64,000 nucleotides of DNA from Eonycteris spelaea (lineage: Eukaryota; Chordata; Mammalia; Chiroptera; Pteropodidae), in NCBI GenBank assembly GCA_003508835.1, contig PUFA01000022.1:7626001-7690000 (forward strand). Direction: 5' to 3'. The notes under the pieces were generated by a model. That model did no database searches. It was given only the letters and a program-made list of their open reading frames with translations, and had not been told where the DNA came from. This document shows positions 13,262-24,835 of the stretch, in pieces. Numbering within the stretch: position 1 is the stretch's first letter; the number at the start of each line of letters is the position of its first letter. The translations under genes were made by a program, and so were the position numbers.

Positions 13262-13350
13262 TTTCTCCCAAAGGCCCCATCTTCAAACATCATCACTTTG
13301 GGTTAGGGCTTCAACATATGAATTTGCGGGGGACACAATTAAGTCTATAG
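13262..13350 (-). mobile_element. MaLR-type LTR fragment, antisense
   Basis: 'aaggccccatcttcaaacatcatcac', then 'gggttagggcttcaacatatgaattt', then 'ggggacacaatt..gtctatag' is the reverse complement of the first about 90 bp of an MLT1-like LTR. The rest of the LTR is missing to the left. Confidence 0.8.
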
Positions 13351-13351
13351 T

Positions 13352-13361
13352 TGTGTGTGTG

Positions 13362-13408
<47 letters not shown>

Positions 13409-13431
13409 AGAGAGAGCGCACGCGCGCGTGC
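13352..13431 (+). repeat. compound (TG)n-(GA)n-(CG)n microsatellite
   Basis: TG repeats, then about 26 bp of GA, an interrupting AAGAG, more GA, and then an alternating GCGCACGCGCGCGTG end. Both minus-strand open frames across it (Ser/Leu and Thr/His repeats) are artefacts of the repeat. Confidence 0.95.
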
Positions 13432-15577
13432 AAAACTCTCTTTTCCTCCTGGGAATGCTTTTTTGACTCTGAGTTGATCAATAAAAAATGATCTATGTAC
13501 ATTAGCTAAAAATAAGATTTTGTCCTTATCCAACTATCCTAATATGTCCTAGAGAATGGCAACCCAACCCTGCTGGGCTTTGCTGCCCAGTCAAAAAGAA
13601 GCAGTTAAGTGGAGAGTTCCCCCAGGAGGCCAGTCACTGCCTCTGCAGCCCTGTACTCCTAGAGAGAGTGGCCTATGCCTCTTCAAGCTGAGGTTAAGAT
13701 ATTGACAATGGCCTGGTGGGAAAAAGTGTCATGTTTTCCGTAAGTTCTTTGCCTTTGATTCCCTCAGCAGCTTTTTAAATGCCAGCATATTGTGGCTTTA
13801 AGCTTTAATTAAAGGGATTAACATAACAAATCCAGGAAAAAAAGATAACCATATTATATGGCTTTGGGTTTACTGGTAGAACATGGAAATAATTAAGATA
13901 ATTTGATTTGATGCCTTTGGCAATATTTTGTCTAGATAGATGAATGCTTACCCGTGCACATGAAAACCAGTAAGCAGAGCTCAGGCTTAACCATGTGTTC
14001 AGTACAGAACACGTGTGAATTTGTATTGATCAATACTACTAATTTTTAGTAATCACAAAATGACTCCCAGTTGATAGCAAAGGGATACAATGCAACCTCA
14101 AACGATTAATTGTATAACCGTCTCTATGCTTAGATTGTTCTGAACTTTTCAAACTAATGCGAGGCACAGTGCTGCCCAGGACATAGTGGTCCGCGGCAGG
14201 CAGTGGGATTGTGCAAATCGTTTCCCCTGCAATCAAATATTTCTTGTCTTGGATTACAACAGTGAAAATAAATGGCAGAGTTTGGTCATCTGTAGGGATC
14301 TTTCAGGTATTCATTCTAAGATGCACTTTTAAAATATCCCGATGATGATATGTCTCAATCCTTGACTCATCAGGAAGAAACCAATCTGTAACATTCTTAC
14401 TAAAAAATAAACTCATATTGTCAGCTGGTAACGCTGAAATGACTGAAACATCTGGTTACTGAAATTAAAAAATAATGAACAAAATAGTGTTACTTTAGGG
14501 GAAATTTATATGAGAATGCAGTCCAATTCAAGATGATTTTTCTTTGTAATTTAGAGAGAAAGCAATTTCAGAGTAAAGATCATTGATTATTGTAGGAGGA
14601 TTTGGGTCATAGCAGAAATGAGAGAGTCACATGTACGTAAATAATAAAAGGGAATTATCAGCTCATGTAATTGCCTAGAAGTGATCTTGGCAAGGATTCC
14701 TCCATGATTCAAATAATTTCATTTAACCTCCATTTACTTCCCCTACTTCCTGGTTTTATTTCCTTAGGGTTAGTCCCACTGGGTAAGATATTTCCTCCTA
14801 TTATCAAAAAGATTAAAAACTGCCCCGAAGCGGCCCTGTTTATGTCCAGCTAAAAAATAGGTCATTTGCTTTCAAAGACTTTCAGGAAAAGTCCCAATGA
14901 TTGCCCTGAGTTCCACTGTGAGACATGTGCATGAATCTAAGCAGTTGCATTGCATAAGACTAATATCTATTATACTCACTATGCCCCTGCCCCTGGATCT
15001 GGGCTGTGATTACTTCCGTGCAAATTCAAGTATCTTTAAATGGTAGGGAAAAGCAGTTTCCAAAGAAAACTTGAGATGCTTTTCAAAAGATGAGGATGGG
15101 TGGGAAATCGATGTTTGTCTCTTACTTCTACAAATATCCACTGGATAATACAATATGAACACTTAAAAACCATAACTGTTTACTCTGATTTCATGTTCAC
15201 GTCATCACCACAAATTTAGCAGATGATATAACACCCAATTAGTACCTCTGTTATAAGATTAAACTGAGGCATATTACATATTTTTAAGAGGTTGAACAAA
15301 GATAAATCCGACTTAGGCGGTGTCTAACCTAGCAGACAGAAAAGAGCTCTGAGACACTGTACGAAATGAAAAACGTCTATAGGCAGAAGGGAGCAGGAAC
15401 AAGGAAGTTACATGAGGCATAAAGCAGGTTGGTTACTGCAGTCACTTCCTTTGCGGATGGTACACGTTATCTAACCAGCGCTAGTCAGGTGATTAACCGT
15501 TAAGATTCCTTTTCTACGAGAGCCGAAACTCTAAGTTCAATCTCAGTTTGGTCAGCAAAAGGGACTCCATTTGAGGC
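13432..15577. other. unassigned; contains a candidate regulatory segment
   Basis: No repeat that I can name. Position 13750-13960 looks unlike decayed transposon sequence and contains a homeodomain-type palindrome (see findings). Confidence 0.35.
13803..13814. promoter_or_regulatory. perfect 12 bp palindrome CTTTAATTAAAG
   Basis: The site reads identically on both strands and carries a TAATTA core typical of paired homeodomain binding. A GATAA word lies at 13843-13847. No functional proof; an AT-rich genome produces such sites by chance. Confidence 0.2.
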
Positions 15578-15940
15578 CGTTGTCTTATTGAACACCTCAC
15601 ACTTCTGTGGTCAGAAGTCTAGTTCTCTATTCTGCTTAGGACAACACATGGCTGAAATCAAAATCAGGGTGTTGGCCAAGACTAAAATTTCCTCTGGAGT
15701 CTCCCAGGAAATATCTGCTGGGCGGAGGCCGGAGTCATTCTCAGCTCCTGGAGGTCCCTCCTAGTTCCTTTCTCATGGCCCTTTCCATCTGCAAGTCATC
15801 GGTGCTCAGTGAATCTTGCTGGTGCTTCAAATCTCTGACTTGCTCTTCCAGAACTACCCCGAGAAAAACCCTCCTCTGAAAAGCTGAAATGATTATGTCA
15901 AGCCTACCCAGAAAAATCTTATATTAAGATCAACTGTTCC
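15578..15940 (-). mobile_element. MaLR-type LTR, antisense
   Basis: Follows the reverse complement of an MLT1-like LTR in order: 'acttctgtggtcagaag' (15601-15617), 'caaaatcagggtgttggc' (15659-15676), 'tttcctctggagtctcccagg', 'agctcctggaggtccctcc', 'ctcatggccctttcc' and 'tctctgacttgctcttcc'. Strongly diverged; no internal region is seen. Ends approximate. Confidence 0.7.
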
Positions 15941-16907
15941 ATATAACAGAGCCTAATCCTGGGAGCAAAGCCCACCGTTTCAGCGGGGAGACTGTTCAGG
16001 ACACACGTGCCCAGAGAGCAGGGGATCTGTGGGGAAATCTGAGAATTCTAACACGTCCACCTAATTACTTTTGGCCTATAAATTGATCTCTTAAGAATTT
16101 CTTTTTTCACATTTATCCACTTTATAAAAGTCTTTTCAATTATCATGCCAGGTATATTTTAGGTACAGCAGTTAATTATCATTCATGTTTAGTAACTGGG
16201 GCCTTTGAATCTCAAATGATTAAATTGATAAATTATTTTTTTTTCCTGAACCTGTAATTTGAAGAATCAACCAAAGAGTGGTCAGCTTCTGAGTTTCTCT
16301 TGAAATGGTCAGTTACCATCTTATTCCCGACAATTACAATTTGCTTAATTGTCCTAGGTTCAATTTTCCCTACTCCATTATCTTTCCACTTATACTAAAA
16401 TTTGATTGCTAGTTACTCAAATGTTATGTATTCATAAAAATAAATCCCACATGCAACGCCTTGTTTAAAAAGGTCATTTAAACAAGTGAGTAGAATATAA
16501 AACTTATGATGGAGAAAAGGATATTTATGGTGCTTCTGTGAATGTGATTAAACTGAAATACTGAAGGTTTCAGAATTCAAAAGTAACTAAAATAATGCAT
16601 CTATTACAATACCAAATTTGCAGTCTCATATTCTCGGAATTGCCCCCTCCGCTATTCATTTCTTTTTGTTAGCTTTAGTTTGCTAAAAGATTTAAGGAAA
16701 TGTAAGATGTCAAAAAAAAACCGAGTTACTTCACCCCTAATTCAATGCTCCCAATCTTTTCCCATCACTTTTAGTGATATCAGCTTTCTCCATTTTTTTC
16801 CTTCTTTAACCTCTGTTCCTTCGTTGTTCTTTATATTCAATAAAAAAGGCATGCATCCCTTTGAGGGTCTGATAAAAATCCATTGGTCTTCATCCCACAG
16901 AAATAGC
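15941..16907. other. unassigned AT-rich sequence
   Basis: Nothing nameable. The 104-codon frame at 16680-16994 runs into a microsatellite and has no domain. Confidence 0.4.
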
Positions 16908-16964
16908 AATATAAATATATACACACATATATGTATACACACATATATATACGCACATACACAA
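16908..16964 (+). repeat. (AC)n/(AT)n microsatellite
   Basis: Mixed ATATAT, ACACAC and GTATAC units, read directly. Confidence 0.9.
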
Positions 16965-17668
16965 CATTTTGCTTTCAATTTGGAGACTCGCTGATCCTCT
17001 AAAGCTATCTCCATTTCATATCTGTCAAGTTTTGCTATTTGTTTCTCTGAGAGGTTTTATACCCACGTTTCCTCTCCATTCCCAGAGCTTTCTCTCTCAT
17101 ATCTCATTTACTGCGATCACAGCTTTGCCCTTTTCAGACACGACGCAGCCGTACTCAGTGCGCCTCGCACACAGAGAAGGTGCAACTCTCTTTTTCTCAA
17201 AAGAAAAACTTTCAGTATATTCGCTCAAAAGTCTCCCTCTTTATATCCCTCTCATCTAAACTTACAAAGTCTCTTTTCATCTTTTGCCTACACCTCCTGC
17301 CTGCCTCATTCTCTTCCTTAATTACTGGTTATGAAGAAATACTAAAGCGAGCGTTTTCCTGGCGTCAACCAAATTCAAATACTTCCATGGAGGTGAAATG
17401 AACATCTTCCTTTCTGGCTGCATGGCATTTTTTTTTTTCTGCAGGTGGCTTTGCCACCACCTTTAATGCGCTAGCCTTGCCCATCGGCCGTCCTGCAGCA
17501 TGTGCAGCATGTGTGAGCAGATGCTGATGATATCAACCTCACATCATCTTTACTCGCTTTCTTCATGCTACACCGGAGGGCCGGGAGGAAAAACAGGGTC
17601 TGCGCCCACTGTACCCGCCCCTCTACCTTTATTCCCTCCCTGCGCCAATTCAGAGTATTATGATGTCT
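16965..17668. other. unassigned pyrimidine-rich sequence
   Basis: Long C/T-rich stretches (17040-17320) recall the coding strand of an L2 element, but I could not match specific blocks. No gene. Confidence 0.3.
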
Positions 17669-17703
17669 GCACACACACGCGCGCGCATACACACACACAC
17701 ACG
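17669..17703 (+). repeat. (CA)n with internal (CG)n
   Basis: GCACACACACGCGCGCGCATACACACACACACACG type tract with alternating purine-pyrimidine throughout. Confidence 0.95.
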
Positions 17704-19596
17704 TAAATACTAGTGGTGAACAGAAAAATAAGTCAAATTATATTTTCAATATTTTCCAAAGAAAGAAGAAAACTAATTTTAATAGAACTAAATACAGTTT
17801 GAATTCCTGTGTTAAAAGTCCACTGTTCATTATCTTCGACAACTCTTCCACGTTACACAAGACATACACACACATATGTTCACACATATACATCCTTGAA
17901 ACGAAAGCGAAGGTGACAAAAATAAATGGAATGGGATTAAGTTCTCAAGAGCTGCTCAGAGGTTAACTTGCAGACACAGTAATTCACTGACGAGGTACTT
18001 CAAAAAATAAACTCCAGTGAAGAAGAAGTAGAGTTTCTGACCCTGCATTGTATCAAAATCATGATGTCTGGTAGCAAAACAGGAAGAAGAAAAATGGAAA
18101 ATGAAAGTGTGAACCACAACAGTGTCTGGCCCAGGGAAATGGCAACGGTTTCATGAAGAATCTTTGCCATGAAAAGGCTCAGATGACACTGAGTTAGTGA
18201 GTAATGGGCTCGGTGACTGCGAGGACACAGAGCACAGAAACAGCCTTGTGGGGTACAGGGCTCCCTGGTTTAGCCAAAGACAAATGTTTGCATTGGAGTC
18301 TTAAAGCTCCTTCCTGGGGCCATGGTCCCAGGCTAGAGATGAAAGAGGCTCTCTGGTCAGAGGTCTCCTTGAACAGAGGGAAGGCGATGCCACGCAGATT
18401 GTCTAGGAAGGGTGTCAGTTCTCTGAGCGACAGTGGCAGTTAATCGAGAATCAGTGCCACTGCTTAGAAACAGAAATACCTGCGGTGATTATGGGGGGAA
18501 GGGTGCACGAGGAAGACAGTCAGAATTAGCCAGAATAGCAGCCTCTTCTGATTTTCAATTCTGAAAGAGGGGAGGGGTTTGGGTGACTGGGAGCAGAATA
18601 ATTGCTATGCTATTAATCTGCACCATAACTGGACCTCTAAGTGGGCCTAAGGAGACACCTGTTATGTTTATTTTGCATCTTAACTGGTTTTAGGTTAGAT
18701 TTTGTGGGACTTCAGAGTTTGTCAAACCAACACTGTACAGCGGCAGAACAATCTGCCCTGAGAGGTGCTGAAAACTGTTCCCTTCTTCACAAAAAAAGTA
18801 CAGCTTCTTGTAGACCAATACCACAGACAACAATGTTAACTGATCAATTTAAAGAGTAGCTTTTGGAAAGTGGAGAATATGGCATAGATATCATGTAGTT
18901 CATCTGTTCTCTTTGATTTATCTGAAGGTTTTTCATGAGATAATACCAGCATTTAGCAGCGCCTGGATATGCTTAGATGTTAGCCTCTTTCAGAGTAAGC
19001 CCAAATTATTTATCAGGGGAATAAAGAAACTAAAAGTAGATGTGACTTGTCTAAAATATTTAACACGATGATAGTGATATTATGTTGCTTGTATTTCAGA
19101 GCAGGGCAGCAGTTTTTATAATTCAACATTTAAGTAGATAATAAAAATGTAAATTTTATACAGATCAACTAAATTTTATGCTATTAAAATATTTCGAATA
19201 GGTGTTAACACTTGTAGTGAAACATGTCACTAAAGGGTAGAATTTGGTTTCCAATTCAACTTCTGAAACTTAATACCTGTAAGATTCTGTCAATTAACTA
19301 AATTTTGGAGACATATGTTTATCTATTATATAGAGATTAAAAATTCCTGTCTCACTGGTTATAATGAGGCTTACATGAGAAAATGCAAACTGCAAAGAGT
19401 TAAATAAATTCTAGTTTTTATTACGGTAGTTGTTAAACTAGAGGATAAGCATAAGAAAATACTACTTCAAATAGAAAGTAATAAATGCATAAATTGGTTA
19501 AAACACAAGCTAGAAAATGTTAAAAATGGCAAAATAAAAAGACTGGAAGTAAAGACACATGATGGATAAATAACAGAAAATGGACTGGAGTAAATT
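17704..19596. other. unassigned sequence
   Basis: Position 18120-18450 is GC-richer, and 18900-19590 is AT-rich. I name no element or gene in either. Confidence 0.4.
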
Positions 19597-19855
19597 CTGG
19601 CTTTTTTTTTTCTTTTTTCAGCCTAAACAGAAACTACTCATTAAATAATAACTCCCTATTCCTCCCCTATCAAACTCCTGGTATTCTTCCTGACTCTATG
19701 AATTTTGCCCATTCTAAATATTTCTTTTAAGTGGCATCATACAAAATTGGTCCTCTTGTATCTGACTTATTTCCATGCATAATGTGAATAAGGCTGCAGT
19801 GAACAGTGGTGTGTATGTATTTGTTTGAGCCCCTGTTTTTGGTTCTTTTGGTTAT
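19597..19855 (-). mobile_element. old LINE-1 3' fragment, antisense
   Basis: 'aagtggcatcatacaaaattggtcctcttgtatctgacttatttcc' and 'aataaggctgcagtgaacagtggtgtgtatgtatttgtttgagcccctg' are the antisense of an old LINE-1 ORF2 3' end. The stretch usually lying between them is deleted here. Confidence 0.75.
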
Positions 19856-19864
19856 AGACTTGAA

Positions 19865-19969
19865 AGACTGTCAAGTTTCTTAAGAGCAAGGTACCCATTT
19901 TATTCATCAATTCTCTACCTCCTGCTATCTAGTATTACTTAGGAGTTACTACATAAATGTTGACTTAAA
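19865..19969 (+). mobile_element. L2 3' end, sense
   Basis: Typical L2 3' terminal order: 'gactgtcaagtttcttaagagcaagg', then 'tattcatcaattctc', then a short tail ending in 'acataaatgttgac'. About 100 bp, diverged. Confidence 0.65.
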
Positions 19970-20044
19970 CAGAAAAGCTGTGTTTCCTAACTTAGGCAGT
20001 AGACTGAATACACGATGACCGGTTGCTGGGCCATAAAACTGGTA

Positions 20045-20310
20045 CACAATGAATTTTTTTAATTAAAAAATTTTTTTTGAAAAAATTTTGTTATTTTTTC
20101 CCTGTCAACTACCCCTCTCCGCTTTAAGTAACCACTAGTCCATTGACCATGTCCATAAGTCTGTTTGTCCTGTTCATTTGTTGCTTTTAGGTTTGCATCT
20201 CATGTTAGAAGTGATATCATGTGGTTTTCAGCTCTTTCTGTCTGGCTTATTTTGCTTAGCATGTTTATCTCGAGGTCCATCCATGTTGTCGCAAATGGCA
20301 GTAAAATTCT
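20045..20310 (-). mobile_element. LINE-1 3' fragment, antisense
   Basis: Contains 'ttaagtaaccactagtccattgacc', 'gtctggcttattttgcttagcatg' and 'ctcgaggtccatccatgttgtcgcaaatggcag', the antisense of LINE-1 3' UTR plus the ORF2 end. It stops at about 20310. Confidence 0.75.
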
Positions 20311-20792
20311 GGCTTTTAGATAAAAGTATTACGGGAAAGCCATGCTTCTTTACAAGGTGCTTTGTAACTGTGCAGCGGCGTTTTTATTTTATTGGTTAAA
20401 TATTCTGTATTCATCACTACCTACTGCATAAGGTAGCACCATGCAGCCCCAACCGTCAACAATGTCCACTGAGAAACAGGGGAAAAGGAGCCATGAGGAT
20501 CGGCAGTCGGTGGGGTCAGCGTACACCTTTGACCACACACCTGAAGACTGTGTCACTTCTCCTACTGATGAATAAAAAGAAGAAACGAATGCCAATAAAA
20601 ATGTGTGTGGACAAGCTCCCTGAGCATAATATAACATAGATGGTTTGATTCTATTACTCCAAGTAAGAGTTGTAAGAGGAAAGGCAAAGAGACAAATGTC
20701 AGGAAGATCATGTTCACTGCCAGACCTCTTGCCCAGAGAGAGAAAAGAAACAATTATTGTGGAGAATTGAGGGATCTATTTATTTTAATTTA
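20311..20792. other. unassigned sequence
   Basis: Moderately GC-rich, with overlapping open frames of 62-84 codons on both strands and no recognisable product. Confidence 0.35.
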
Positions 20793-20901
20793 TTCTTTCT
20801 TTTCTTCCTTTCTTCCCTCCTTTTCTCCTTTCCTCCTTTCCTTCCACCTTCCTTCCTTCCTCCTTCTTTATTTCCTTCCTTCCTTCCTTTTCCTTTTCTT
20901 T
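20793..20901 (+). repeat. polypyrimidine (TTCC/TTCT)n tract
   Basis: About 109 bp almost entirely C and T, including several consecutive TTCC units. The Phe/Leu/Pro/Ser-rich frames across it are repeat artefacts. Confidence 0.9.
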
Positions 20902-22608
20902 GGAGATATTCATGCAATTACTACGGCAGTTACACTGACAATTAAAAGAAGTACCTCCTTTTGAACCCGAATCAGGTTTTTAAGGTCCTTGATATTTTAT
21001 ACTTTATTCTTCCATGGAGTCCCATGTTATATTGAAGAAGCACAAAAATTCCCACTTCTAGCTATTTCTGTTTTCTAGAATTCACCTTGAAAAACTCTTT
21101 TCTGGGAACCTCAGGGAATATAATTTTATGTTGCTATATGTATTTTGCAAAATTATGTGTCTATAATTTCAGTGTACAGTATCTACCCAGAATAATTATA
21201 TAATGATTCATGCTTGAATGGAGCAAAAATCTTTCTTGCTTCTCTTTGTAGTAAAACTAGTATGTAAATGTTCCATAATAAATAGGAATGATAATATCAA
21301 AACATATAAAGAAGCATTCTTCCTCTGCTCTTAACACTCTTTGATTTTGAACAATAAATTAGAATGGTAATTCTGAAATTGCTACAAATAATTCAAATAA
21401 ATAACAATTCTTACCTATCTAAACAATACATAGATACTAGGAAATATATAGATTATTTTTTGCTGGACACAGTTCATAAAAAGTGACTGACAATGGCAAG
21501 AGCTCCTATGCATTCAATAATGTATTAAATAAATTTGTTTTTAATTAAATCCAATAGCTTCTGTAAACATTTGAAAAATTATAATATATGCAACTGTGTT
21601 ATTTATTCAACATAAATAATGCTTTGTATTCTTCCGCATTCATTCAGATTTAATGCTGCCAAGTGATCAGGCACCAAGAAATAATTTCTTTAGTTCATGA
21701 AGGTTTAAAAAAAAAAAATGAGTCACTGTTCAAAATTAAATTTATTGAGCTAAAAGTGTGGATTTCTAGGTTCTTTTGATATGCTCAAAAACAAAAGAAA
21801 CAATTAATTCGATCTTGGGTAGAATATGTACTTCTCGATTTCACCTTATCTTCCAGCTTTTTTTTTTTTTTCTTCAGCCTAATTCCCCTTTTTAATTTGT
21901 TTTTTGCTTGGCCCCATAAGCGACCAATTCCCACATCACATCTTGATTTCATTCCTCTCTATTTCATCCAGACTCTCCTTACTTTTGTACTGGCAAAGTA
22001 AACTCGCCTTGTTAAGCTGAGCTACAAATAAGAGTAGGCAATTTACCTCCTCCCTCATCAACTACCTGTGCACACCCCGTGCTTCCTGCCTTACCCAGGT
22101 TCATTTTTCTGTTCTCAAATGAAGTCATCCAGATTCCCAGAACCATTCTCTAGCTCTCATTTAATTTATGTATGTTATAGCAATAATATAAATCCTAGGC
22201 AAAGTTTAGGAATGTAAGTTCCTACGGCAGGCAACAGGAAATGCTTTTTTGAGTACGAGAGCCTGTGACAGTCCACACAAAATTGTTATCGTCTGGCTGT
22301 CTAATTTGCCCCTCAAAAAAACTGAGTTGGCCCAGAGGTGGCATACAGATTGAAACAGAATTAAGATATCATGGCTAATTGAAAATAATGCTCAAAATAA
22401 GTTCAGTATTCTTCAAAGTTTACATGAAGATTGGCAATAATATGTCAATTTTGCTCAATAAAGGGTATTCAGATTTATTTTTAATATATTTGAAGAAACT
22501 TGACTTTTCTTTCATGGTTCTTACATTTTGTGTCCCAATTTAGAAAATACAAGCTTCCTCTAAAACATAAATATGTTGATATTCTCCTAGGTTTTTGTGG
22601 TTCTTGCT
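20902..22608. other. unassigned AT-rich sequence
   Basis: No gene or nameable element. Homopolymer runs occur at 21709-21717 (A) and 21859-21871 (T). Confidence 0.4.
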
Positions 22609-22681
22609 TTGTGTGTGTGTATGCATGTATGTATGTGTGTACATGTGTACATCTGTGTGTGTGTGTACATACACACATATT
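22609..22681 (+). repeat. (TG)n/(TATG)n microsatellite with palindromic end
   Basis: TG, ATGT and TACATG units end in GTGTGTACATACACAC, which is close to a perfect palindrome and could fold back. Confidence 0.9.
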
Positions 22682-22741
22682 TATAATTCAACTTGATTAA
22701 TCTCAAAGTAAATTTAATTTTTGGTATAAGACAGGAAGCAG

Positions 22742-23040
22742 TTTATTTTTTTTCCCATTGAGATATCCATTTTTTCTAGCACAATTTATTAAGAAGAATC
22801 TCCAAATTTCCTTTCGCCATGGAAATGTCTTGGCACCTTTCGTGAAAATTACTTGACCATATATGTGTGCCTTCTTCCAAACTTTCTGTTCCGTTTCATC
22901 AACATTTTTTTCTATTCTCAAATCAATACCATATTATCTTGCTTGCTGTAGCTTTCCTACAAAATCTTGAATCAGATAGTATATAGCCTTCAAACTTGTT
23001 TTCTTTTCTAATTTTCTTTTGACTAGTCTAGGTATTATTA
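22742..23040 (-). mobile_element. LINE-1 ORF2 fragment, antisense
   Basis: Antisense of LINE-1 ORF2 (about the middle of its C-terminal half): 'ttgagatatccattttttctagcac', 'aatgtcttggcacctttcgtgaaaat', 'cttgaccatatatgtgtg', 'aatcaataccatattatcttgcttgctgtagcttt' and 'ttgactagtctaggta'. Old and interrupted. Confidence 0.75.
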
Positions 23041-24044
23041 GTGTATCTTCACTATAGATACTTTAAATCAATATATATTAAATTAAAATATAAAGTGCAA
23101 TATGATTCACATAAATATTTAATGCAATTAATTTGCCTTTCGATGAAAAATAGTAAAAACAACAGTAAAGCTAATATAAATACTGCTGTAATAGAGGTTG
23201 CTTTACTGAAATGTTTATTATTTTTGAATACAGAGTCAAACAGATGTTTTGATTTCAATTAATGTATCTCTTTTAAGCAAGACAGATTATTTCTAACAAG
23301 CCAGAAAGTAAATAAATAGTTAAACACTGTACGGAGTAGTCCTTAGTCAATTCGTCAATATGTAGGACATTGACTGGCTGCCAAACTACTACAAGCCTCA
23401 GGAGATAATAAATTAAGCTTCAATTTTTATATGATAATTGGAAATTTCAGAACCTAGTGTTCCATCAGTTTTCAAAGATGGATATGTCCAAAGATATGAT
23501 AATAGTTTACAAAAAAAAAAATTGCTTGTGAGTGCAAATATCTAGAAAAACTTTAGCAATTTCTAGTGGTAGAAAATTGCAAGAATAGGGAAAGAATTTT
23601 TAAAATACATAAAATCATTCAATTATCTGTGATCTTTTGGAAACTTTGCCAGTTTTCCAAATCTTATTAAATTCCACTCTAAATCTATGGGAAAGCAATG
23701 TGAAGCAGAAAGCCACTATGACAATTCTAGCCTATTTTCATGTTGTGTATTTTTGTATCTGTAGTATGGATTGATACTTTGAATATATTACAAATAATAC
23801 TATTTGTAATACTTGACAAAGTTATTAACACAATATTTACTATCACCTACATTTCTTGATCTCAGAGATAAATATTTAATTATTATAGAACTTTCTGGTC
23901 ATGGAACTGAGGCATTTTATGTTTTTAGTGAAAAAAAAAATCCTAATAATCAGTATTAATATTTATTCACAGTTAGCATAATTATTGATAATGATGTGAT
24001 TTCTCCATGACAAGGGAAAATATTCATACATAGAAGGCAATACC
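23041..24044. other. unassigned, very AT-rich
   Basis: No gene or nameable repeat seen. Confidence 0.4.
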
Positions 24045-24215
24045 ACTCTAATTCATTCACTTAAGTAGCTATCTACTTAACAAATCTCTATTGAAGGCCT
24101 ATCATATGTGGGTACCATGCTACATATTAGGGATGAAAAATGGTCTCTTTACTCAAATGCATTGTACTTGAGTTGGTAGAAAGTTTTTTATTAGAGCACA
24201 AAATAAAATTAGAAA
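24045..24215 (-). mobile_element. L2 3' end, antisense
   Basis: 'aattcattcac...aacaaatctctattgaaggcctatcatatgtgggtacc' followed by 'attagggatgaaaaatgg' matches the reverse complement of the L2 3' terminus. Confidence 0.65.
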
Positions 24216-24671
24216 TGCTCTCAAGCTAGATTACATTTACCCTTCAAAACTTAGCTTTCCTCTAAATTAGTCCATATTCTTTAAACTTCTATTAAAAATT
24301 TGTTTATTGGTTCCTACCAGCATTTAAAATTTTCAACAGTAGACTCCTGGTGTGAACTAAAATAGCCTTAATACTACCACAGGTCCTGATATTTACGCAC
24401 TTTGAAATAGGATTAGCATTGTAGTAACTAATGAGAAAATCCACGAGTAAAAGCCAGTCATTTGGAGTGTGAGAAAAAGAACTTTCTAGACAGGGAAAAC
24501 AGGATATCAGAAAACTTCAGGCAGAAAAAAAATGGCTGGGTTTATTCGAACACCAAAAGAAATCTCATGTAATGAGGCAACATCCATGATGAAATTCATG
24601 AATGGAAAGACAGAGTAGGGCCAGATTATAAAGCCCATCATAAAAAGTATGGAATTATTTAATTTGTATCT

Positions 24672-24835
24672 AGAACTACTGTAACAAAACTGGGTGGCAT
24701 AAAAGAACAGAAATACAGTCTTTTAGGTCTGAAAGCCAGAAGTCCAGGCTCAAGCTATCAGTAGAGTTCATTCCTTCTAGGGGCTCTGAGGGTATGGTAT
24801 ATCTGTTCCTTACTTCTCTCTTTGTTTCTGAAACT
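24672..24835 (-). mobile_element. MaLR-type LTR fragment, antisense
   Basis: 'gaactactgtaacaaaactgggtggcataaaa', 'aacagaaatacagtctttt', 'tctgaaagccagaagtccagg' and 'cattccttctaggggctctgaggg' match the reverse complement of the 3' part of a MaLR LTR. Confidence 0.7.

Noticed and set aside
13311..13533. Ser/Leu- and Thr/His-repeat minus-strand frames
   Set aside because: Translations of the TG/GA/CG microsatellite.
16680..17259. Opposed open frames around 16.7-17.3 kb as overlapping genes
   Set aside because: They run through an AC/AT microsatellite and pyrimidine-rich DNA with no domain or splice logic.
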